The notes beneath the pieces were generated by a model that saw nothing but the letters and a program-made list of their open reading frames with translations, ran no database searches and was not told the DNA's origin. From positions 496,001 to 560,000 of the forward strand of contig CAVZBZ010000002.1 of assembly GCA_963773665.1 (NCBI GenBank): 64,000 bases of DNA, written 5' to 3'. The translations under genes and the position numbers were made by a program. Source of the DNA: DATJLY01 sp963773665. GTDB taxonomy: Bacteria > Pseudomonadota > Alphaproteobacteria > ATCC43930 > CGMCC-115725. Shown piece by piece: positions 58,654-64,000 of this stretch. Position 1 is the stretch's first letter, and each line of letters begins with the position of its first letter.

Positions 58654-59610
58654 ATGGCGAACCGCAACGCGCCGACCGTCATCATCAAGCGCATCAAGTC
58701 GAAGGCGCAGCACGCGCATCACGGCGGCGCGTGGAAGGTGGCCTACGCCGATTTCGTCACGGCGATGATGTCGTTCTTCCTGCTGCTGTGGCTTCTGAAC
58801 GTGACGACCGACGTGCAGAAACGCGGCATCGCCGACTATTTCGAGCCGACCATCAGCTCGAAATCGCAGAGCGGCGCGGGCGGCGTCCTGGGCGGCCTCA
58901 CGATCGGCAGCCCCGGCAGCCAATCCGAGTCGCTGTCGCAACCGGCGCTGCAGCTCGCGCGCATGGCGCTGCGCCAGCCCGACGAGGGCGACGACGGCAA
59001 CGAGGGCGGCACCGCCGGCACCGACCCGCAGCAGCAGAACGCCGGCGACCAGCCGGCCAATGCCAAGCTCGACGACAAAGCTCTCGAGCGGCAACTGGCC
59101 GAGCGCGAGGAGAAGCGCTTCGAGGCCGCCGCGACAACCTTGCGCGAGGCGATCAAGGACGTGCCCGAGCTGCAAAAGCTCGCCGACAACCTCATCATCG
59201 ACAACACGCCCGAGGGCCTGCGCATCCAGCTCGTCGATCAGGACGGGCAGCCGATGTTTCCGTTGGGCTCGGCCGAGATGCTCGACCCGGCGAGGAAGCT
59301 CATGGCGCTCGTCTCGCAGATCGTGCTGCGCCTGCCGAACAAGGTGGCGATCACCGGCCACACCGATTCGACGCCCTATCCGATGGCCGGCAAATACAGC
59401 AACTGGGAGCTGTCGTCCGACCGCGCCAATGCGAGCCGGCGCGAATTCGCGGCGGACGGCGTGCCAGTGGACCGCATCGCGCGCGTCACCGGATTGGCCG
59501 ACCAGGACCCGCTCGACCCCAAGGACACCGCCGCGCCGCGCAACCGCCGCATCAGCATCGTGCTGCTGCGCGAGGCAAAAGAGCTGCCCCCGGGCGCCAC
59601 GCCGAAGTGA
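58654..59610 (+). CDS. motB: Flagellar motor stator protein MotB
   Basis: Peptidoglycan-anchored stator partner of MotA, 318 residues. After HHGGAWKVAYADFVTAMMSF a single helix follows, with the proton-carrying aspartate in YADFVTAMMSFFLLLWLL. The linker is long and rich in Gly, Gln and Asp. The OmpA-like C-terminal domain has PMFPLGSAEMLDPARKLMAL, ITGHTDSTPYPMAGKYSNWE and LSSDRANASRREFAADGV. No frame break. The OmpA domain ends with RRISIVLLRE. Confidence 0.95.
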   Translation: MANRNAPTVIIKRIKSKAQHAHHGGAWKVAYADFVTAMMSFFLLLWLLNVTTDVQKRGIADYFEPTISSKSQSGAGGVLGGLTIGSPGSQSESLSQPALQLARMALRQPDEGDDGNEGGTAGTDPQQQNAGDQPANAKLDDKALERQLAEREEKRFEAAATTLREAIKDVPELQKLADNLIIDNTPEGLRIQLVDQDGQPMFPLGSAEMLDPARKLMALVSQIVLRLPNKVAITGHTDSTPYPMAGKYSNWELSSDRANASRREFAADGVPVDRIARVTGLADQDPLDPKDTAAPRNRRISIVLLREAKELPPGATPK

Positions 59611-59635
59611 CGCCGCGCGGGCGGCCCCGGATCGG

Positions 59636-59722
59636 TCAGCCGTGACTATGGGTGTGGGTTGGGCAGGCGGCGAGCGCCAGCGGCATCGCCACGATGAGCG
59701 CGAGCGTCCAATACTGCTTCAG
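59636..59722 (-). CDS. Possible very small lipoprotein
   Basis: Between motB and bpt, on the minus strand, 28 codons read LKQYWTLALIVAMPLALAAC then PTHTHSHG and a stop. This looks like a complete lipoprotein signal with a lipobox LAAC and a short histidine-rich tail. No standard start codon opens it (the first codon shown is CTG; upstream text is without signal character), and an insertion error could hide an ATG. Strong resemblance to lipoprotein signals makes it worth listing, but the evidence is thin. Confidence 0.25.
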   Translation of the reverse strand: MKQYWTLALIVAMPLALAACPTHTHSHG

Positions 59723-59815
59723 TCGCGCGAAGGCCGCGCAAAAGTTCCCGTGCGTTCCCTCTGGCGCGGAGCCGTCCGCCTCGGCAATAATCGGCTCGGC
59801 GCACGAGGAGAAGAA

Positions 59816-60598
59816 ATGCCGGAAGGGCATGACAGGCCAACCCGGACGACACCGCCCGAAACCGCGCCGCGGCAGCGGGAGCGGCCGCTCGCCGCGCCGC
59901 CGCAGCAATTCTACCGCACTGCTGCGCTCCCCTGCCCCTATCTGACCGATCGCGTCGAGCGCAAGCTCGTGACCGAGCTCGTCGGGCGCGAGGCAGGGTC
60001 GTTCTACAATGCGCTGTCGCGCGCCGGATTCCGCCGCAGCCACAATTTGGCCTATCGCCCGGCCTGCGCCGGCTGCCAGGCCTGCCTGCCGGTGCGCATC
60101 CCGGTCGGCGAATTCAGGCTGTCGCGCTCGCTGAAGCGCGTCGTCAAGCTGAACTGCGACCTGCACGCGCGGCTGACGGCGGCCTCGGTTTCGATCGAGC
60201 AGTATCGCCTGTTCCTGCGCTATCAGCGCATGCGCCACGCCGACAGCGACATGGCGGCGATGACCTATGGCGACTACCGCGCCATGATCGAGGACAGCCC
60301 GGTCGCGACGCGGCTCATCGAGCTGCGCGACGCGGCCGGATCGCTCTACGGCGCCTGTCTTCTCGACCTGCTCGATGACGGGCTTTCCGCGGTCTACAGC
60401 TTCTACGATCCCGACGACGGCAACCGCAGCCTCGGCAATCTGCTCGTGCTGTCGCTGATCGAGGAGGCGCGCGAGCAGCGCCTGCCCTATGTCTATCTCG
60501 GCTACCTCATCGCCGAGAGTCCGAAAATGGCCTACAAGGCGCGCTTCAGCCCGCTCGAAGGATTGGGGCCATCCGGCTGGCGCCGCGACATCGGCTGA
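59816..60598 (+). CDS. bpt: Aspartate/glutamate leucyltransferase (Bpt)
   Basis: Transfers leucine from Leu-tRNA to N-terminal Asp/Glu of proteins, feeding them to the ClpS-ClpAP N-degron pathway; 260 residues. The start ATG at 59816 follows GAGGAGAAGAA. Motifs: FYRTAALPCPYLTDRVERKL, AGFRRSHNLAYRPACAGCQA and CLPVRIPV, with the conserved cysteines CPYL and CAGCQAC, RYQRMRHADSDMAAM, and SFYDPDDGNRSLGNLLVLSL. The end MAYKARFSPLEGLGPSGWR is the usual Bpt signature. An upstream 200-bp gap probably contains its promoter. Confidence 0.93.
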   Translation: MPEGHDRPTRTTPPETAPRQRERPLAAPPQQFYRTAALPCPYLTDRVERKLVTELVGREAGSFYNALSRAGFRRSHNLAYRPACAGCQACLPVRIPVGEFRLSRSLKRVVKLNCDLHARLTAASVSIEQYRLFLRYQRMRHADSDMAAMTYGDYRAMIEDSPVATRLIELRDAAGSLYGACLLDLLDDGLSAVYSFYDPDDGNRSLGNLLVLSLIEEAREQRLPYVYLGYLIAESPKMAYKARFSPLEGLGPSGWRRDIG

Positions 60599-60607
60599 TC
60601 CTCCGCC

Positions 60608-62164
60608 TTGCCCGAAGATCACTCCGCCTCATCCAAGGGGGCGTTGCCGCCCGGCGCCGCATCGGTCGCGAGCCGCCGCTTCGTCTTGGGCGCGGTCATG
60701 GCGATGATGTTCATGATCGCGATCGAGGGCACCATCGTCGCGACTGCGATGCCGACGATCGTCGGCGCCTTGGGCAATTTCGATCTGTTCAGCTGGGTCT
60801 TTACCGCATATCTGCTGACCCAGGCCGTCACCATCCCGATCTATGGCAGGCTCGCCGATTTCTACGGCAGGCGTCCCGTCCTGTTCGTCGGCATGGGCGT
60901 GTTCCTCACCGCGTCGCTCTTGTGCGGGCTTGCCTGGGGCATGGTGCCGCTCATCGTGTTCCGCGCGCTCCAGGGCGTGGGCGCCGGCGCGCTGATGCCG
61001 GTCGGCATGACCATCGTCGCCGATCTCTATCCGCCGGCCGAGCGCGCGCGCGTCCAGGCCTATGTCTCGAGCGTCTGGGTCATCGCCGCGCTGATCGCGC
61101 CCTTGATGGGCGCGTTCTTCGTGGCGCACTGGATCTGGGCAACCGTGTTCTGGGTCAACCTGCCCTTGGGCGCCGTCGCGACCGCGATGCTCGTCTGGGC
61201 GCTCAAGGAGGTGCACGCGCGCCATGCGCGGCGGATCGATTATGTCGGCTCGGTCCTCATGGTGGTGGGCTCGGGGGCGCTGATGTTCGTGCTGGTGCAG
61301 GCAACGAAGCTGAGCCTCGCCACTATCCTCGGCGTCGGTGGCGTTGCGGTCGCGATCCTGGCGGTGCTGCTGGCCTACGAGTTCCGCATCCGCGAGCCGA
61401 TGCTGCCGCTGGCGCTGTGGCGCGATCCGATCGTGGTCGGCGGCAATCTTGCGAACCTTTGCATCGGCGCGATGCTGATGGGCGTGACCGCGTTCCTGCC
61501 GCCTTACGTGCAGGGCGCCATGGGACGAAGCGCGCTCGTGGCGGGCTTCATGCTGACGGCGATGTCGGCAAGCTGGCCCACCGGAAGCGCCATCGCGGGC
61601 CAGGTGATGCAGCGCACGTCCTACCGCACCTCGGCCTTTGCGGGCGCGACCCTCGTGCTGGCCGGCAGCGCGCTTCTGGCCACGATCTCGCCCGAGCGCA
61701 GCACCGTGTTCGTCGCCGTCGCGGCTTGTCTCACCGGGTTCGGCATGGGGCTCGTCAACAACAGCTTTCTGGTCGCCGTGCAATCGATCGTGGAGCCGTC
61801 CGACCGCGGCGTCGCGACCTCGTCGATCGTGTTCATGCGCATGGTCGGGCAGTCGCTCGGCACCGCCGTGTTCGGCGGCATCGTCAACGCGGCGCTGGCC
61901 GGGCGGATCGCGGGCGGCGGCGACATCGTCGACCGCATGCTCATCCCGTCGTTCCGCGCGTCTCTGGCGCCGGCCGAGCGCGCGGCGCTCATGCAGGCGC
62001 TGGCAGCCTCGCTGCACAACGTCTTCCTGATCGATCTCGTGCTGGCGCTGGCGCTGCTTGGCGTGGCCGCGCTGCTGCCGCGCGGCCTCAGCCCGATCAC
62101 TCCGCGGCGACTGCCTCGCGCCGGCCGAGGCGGCGGAGACAGCGATCGACCCACAGCTTGTTGA
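60608..62164 (+). CDS. MFS multidrug exporter, DHA2 (14-TM) family
   Basis: 518 residues with about 14 hydrophobic helices. Motif A is YGRLADFYGRRPVLFVGMGV, with FRALQGVGAGALMPVGMTIV following and a DHA2-type central region. The N-terminus RRFVLGAVMAMMFMIAIEGT and IVATAMPTIVGALG resembles EmrB/QacA. The only in-frame upstream start is TTG at 60608, ten bases after the bpt stop; the next ATG (near 60700) would cut into the first helix. The 3' end overlaps the convergent flavoprotein gene by 68 bp. No EmrA-type partner is adjacent. Confidence 0.88.
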   Translation: MPEDHSASSKGALPPGAASVASRRFVLGAVMAMMFMIAIEGTIVATAMPTIVGALGNFDLFSWVFTAYLLTQAVTIPIYGRLADFYGRRPVLFVGMGVFLTASLLCGLAWGMVPLIVFRALQGVGAGALMPVGMTIVADLYPPAERARVQAYVSSVWVIAALIAPLMGAFFVAHWIWATVFWVNLPLGAVATAMLVWALKEVHARHARRIDYVGSVLMVVGSGALMFVLVQATKLSLATILGVGGVAVAILAVLLAYEFRIREPMLPLALWRDPIVVGGNLANLCIGAMLMGVTAFLPPYVQGAMGRSALVAGFMLTAMSASWPTGSAIAGQVMQRTSYRTSAFAGATLVLAGSALLATISPERSTVFVAVAACLTGFGMGLVNNSFLVAVQSIVEPSDRGVATSSIVFMRMVGQSLGTAVFGGIVNAALAGRIAGGGDIVDRMLIPSFRASLAPAERAALMQALAASLHNVFLIDLVLALALLGVAALLPRGLSPITPRRLPRAGRGGGDSDRPTAC

Positions 62165-64000
62165 GCTTTTCCTGCACTGCGTTCTGGCCCAAGCGCTCGT
62201 GCAATACGCGGAAATCGACGCGGTCCAGCGACTGGTCCTGGTTGAAGCAGGAGAACACCACCGTCTCGGCGCCGGTCGCCGGGTCCTTCTGCACCTGCAG
62301 GCACTGGGCGCAGATCTCCTTCATCATGCATTGCATCGGCGAATTGACCGAGGCGATGGCGCGATGGCCGGGCTTGAGATAGGGCGCCAGCACCTCGTGC
62401 CGCGCGCGGGCGACCGCGGCCATCATCACGTCCGAGCCGATGACGATGAGGCGGTCGATGTCGCCCAAGGAGATCGGCTGCGCGCCAAGCTGGCCCGCGC
62501 CATAGGCCGCCATCGCCGCGACGATGTTGCCGACGAAGCTCTGGTCCTGCGGCCGCGACGGCGCGAAGCCCGGCGCCTCGTCGCAGCACCACACGACGGC
62601 ATCGGCCGCGGTCTCGATCTCCTCTTCCTTGTAGCGGTCGGCGACGCGCTTGTAGCCGGCGAAGTAGAGAACGCGCGAACCGTTCGCGCGCAGCGTCTGG
62701 CCGATCGAGAACAGCACCGCGTTGCCGAGCCCGCCGCCCGCCAGCAGCACGGTCTCGCCGCCCGGCGTCTCGGTCGGCGTGCCGGTCGGGCCCATGAGCA
62801 CGACTGGCTCGCCCGGCTCGAGCAAGGTGCAGAGATCGGACGAGCCGCCCATCTCGAGCACGATCGTGGACAGAAGCCCCGCCTCGCGATCGACCGAGGC
62901 GCCGGTCAGCGCCAGGCCCTCCATCGCCAAGCGTCGTGCCGTCGACGCGCGCGGCGTGCGCCTCGTAATTCTGCAGGCGATAGAACTGCCCCGGATGGAA
63001 CGCGCGCGCCGCCAAGGGCGCGCGCACCACCACCTCGACGATGTTGGGCGTGAGGCGTTCGACCGCCACGACCGTCCGGCGCGCAGCTCGTCGTTGAGCT
63101 GCGCGATCAAATCGGCGGGCGCGGGCGCGCGGCGGCCTAGGCGCGCGAGCATGCGGCTCACCACCGGATAGCCCTGCTTCGCGCCGCCCATCGCCTTCAC
63201 CACGTTGCCGGTGAAGGACGGGTGCAGATCGCCGAAGAAGCTGATCGCGCGGCCGTCGGGCAGGAGGCTCATCAGCACGCGCACCGCTTCGGGCTTGGCC
63301 ACGCGTTCGGGCCGCGCCGGATGGCCCTCCTCGTCGTAGCGCCTGGAAATAGCGGCCATCGAGCGCGACATGGACCGGGTCCTCGCGCGCCAGGACCGTG
63401 TTGGGCTGCGTCCCCGCCGCGACCAGGATGGTGCGCGCCGGCAAGGTCACGCGCTCCTCGGTCTCGAGCATCTTGCCGGTGGCCGCGATCGATGCGGTGC
63501 TTTGCCAGAGTTAGCGCCGCCGCGTGGCCGAAGCGGTCGATCTCGACCGCCTCGGGCGCCAGGCCTTCGGCGAAGCGGATGCCCTCCTCCATCGCCTTGG
63601 CCACTTCCTCGTGGTTCAGGGTGTAGCTCGGCGCATCGATAAGGCGGCGGCGATAGGCGATGGTGACGCCGCCCCATCGGTCGAGCAGATCGACGAAGCG
63701 CGGCTTTCGGCCGTCGCGCGATGCGGCGTCGCGCTCCGCCCGGAGAGCGCGGGCGTGGGCGATGAACTCGTCCGCGCTCCTCGCGCTCCTCGTCGGTCCA
63801 GGACGACGCGCACCGCACTCGTCGCCGCGCTCCTCGGCAAGCCGTCTCGTAGCGCGCCAGGAACTTCTCGACCTGCACCGGGTAATAGGCGAGCGATTCG
63901 GTCGCGGTGTCGATCGCGGTGAGGCCGCCGCCGATCACCACAACGGGCAGCCGCACGGTGAGATTGGCGATGCTTTCGCTCTTGGCGGCGCCGGTAAGCT
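62097..64000 (-). CDS. Large composite FAD/NAD(P) flavoprotein, GltD-like plus PyrK/FNR-like with iron-sulfur cysteines (5' part beyond window)
   Basis: Only the C-terminal part is visible, read after correcting at least seven apparent one-base shifts (about 63850, 63830, 63790, 63500, 63340, 63080 and 62930). Order of recognisable blocks: NAD(P)-binding VVVIGGGLTAIDTATESLAY; a helical insert ending DRWGGVTIAYRRRLIDAPSY; RTILVAAGTQPNTVLARED, the flavoprotein-disulfide style end of the GltD-like half; VLMSLLPDGRAISFFGDLHP; an FNR-like beta barrel with FHPGQFYRLQNYEAH; EPVVLMGPTGTPTETPGGET; LLAGGGLGNAVLFSIGQTL; and a cysteine cluster C-x5-C-x2-C-x17-C (QCMMKEICAQCLQ ... VFSCFN) expected to hold a 2Fe-2S centre. 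This is the layout of NfnAB-like or GltD-PyrK systems in a single chain. Confidence 0.75.

Overview
The window reads as a single chromosomal stretch of a high-GC alphaproteobacterium, most like Rhodospirillales and relatives. Pointers are the dusB-ntrB-ntrC-ntrY-ntrX...hfq-hflX order, an IspD-IspF fusion, a MucR/Ros regulator, a CBP3-type ubiquinol-cytochrome c chaperone, a potassium-independent H+-pyrophosphatase, a cysteine-free (Mg-type) HemB and a CtrA-like half-site in front of motAB. The order-level placement is inference. There are no rRNA or tRNA genes, no CRISPR array, no transposase and no gene-free gap above 300 bp.

Layout. 1-10.0 kb (minus strand): nitrogen-control operon dusB-ntrBC-ntrYX, then a PLP aminotransferase, a HAD phosphatase, hfq and hflX (cut by the window edge). 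10.1-16.4 kb: a cytochrome-c-assembly-like membrane protein, an inverted-repeat element, ispDF-pgpA-pncC, the cytochrome bc1 chaperone, bamE and hppA. 16.5-23.9 kb (minus): a compact operon rpiB-glyA-nrdR-ribD-ribE-ribB-ribH-nusB-thiL plus a FliL-like exported protein. 24.2 kb: mucR. 24.6-29.8 kb (minus): a complete branched-chain amino acid ABC importer (livHMGF-DUF6867-livK). 29.9-37.7 kb: msrQ-like gene, glutaryl-CoA dehydrogenase, GtrA, a MarR-type regulator, and valine catabolism genes (3-hydroxyisobutyrate dehydrogenase, 3-hydroxyisobutyryl-CoA hydrolase, isobutyryl-CoA dehydrogenase) around an orphan solute-binding protein and a triple direct repeat. 37.8-48.6 kb: a peptidoglycan-binding lipoprotein, hemB, two alpha/beta hydrolases, a CoA transferase, an aldehyde dehydrogenase, a penicillin-acylase-family enzyme, threonine dehydratase and Ku. 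48.6-57.7 kb: DUF72, an ABC exporter, a GT4 glycosyltransferase, FAH, luciferase-like, hydrolase, dienelactone-hydrolase and trans-sulfuration enzymes. 57.8-64 kb: motAB, bpt, a 14-TM MFS exporter and the C-terminal part of a large composite flavoprotein.

A striking technical feature is that at least thirty reading-frame breaks occur in otherwise intact, conserved genes (ntrX, ntrB, ribD, livF, livG, livM, livH, gcdH, the hydroxyisobutyryl-CoA hydrolase, the dienelactone hydrolase, the trans-sulfuration gene, motA and the terminal flavoprotein). Nearly every one is explained by one extra base, and subtracting those bases restores whole-codon, family-typical lengths. I read these as insertion-type consensus errors, not pseudogenes, and give one continuous interval per gene.

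The genes work together as housekeeping and regulation (nitrogen sensing, Hfq, isoprenoid and riboflavin synthesis, respiration, motility) beside a scavenging and catabolic lifestyle: branched-chain amino acid import next to valine and glutaryl-CoA oxidation. The least ordinary items are the GltD/PyrK-like composite flavoprotein at the right edge, the FliL-like protein encoded with thiL, the missing sigma54-contact loop in NtrX, and several small repeat families.
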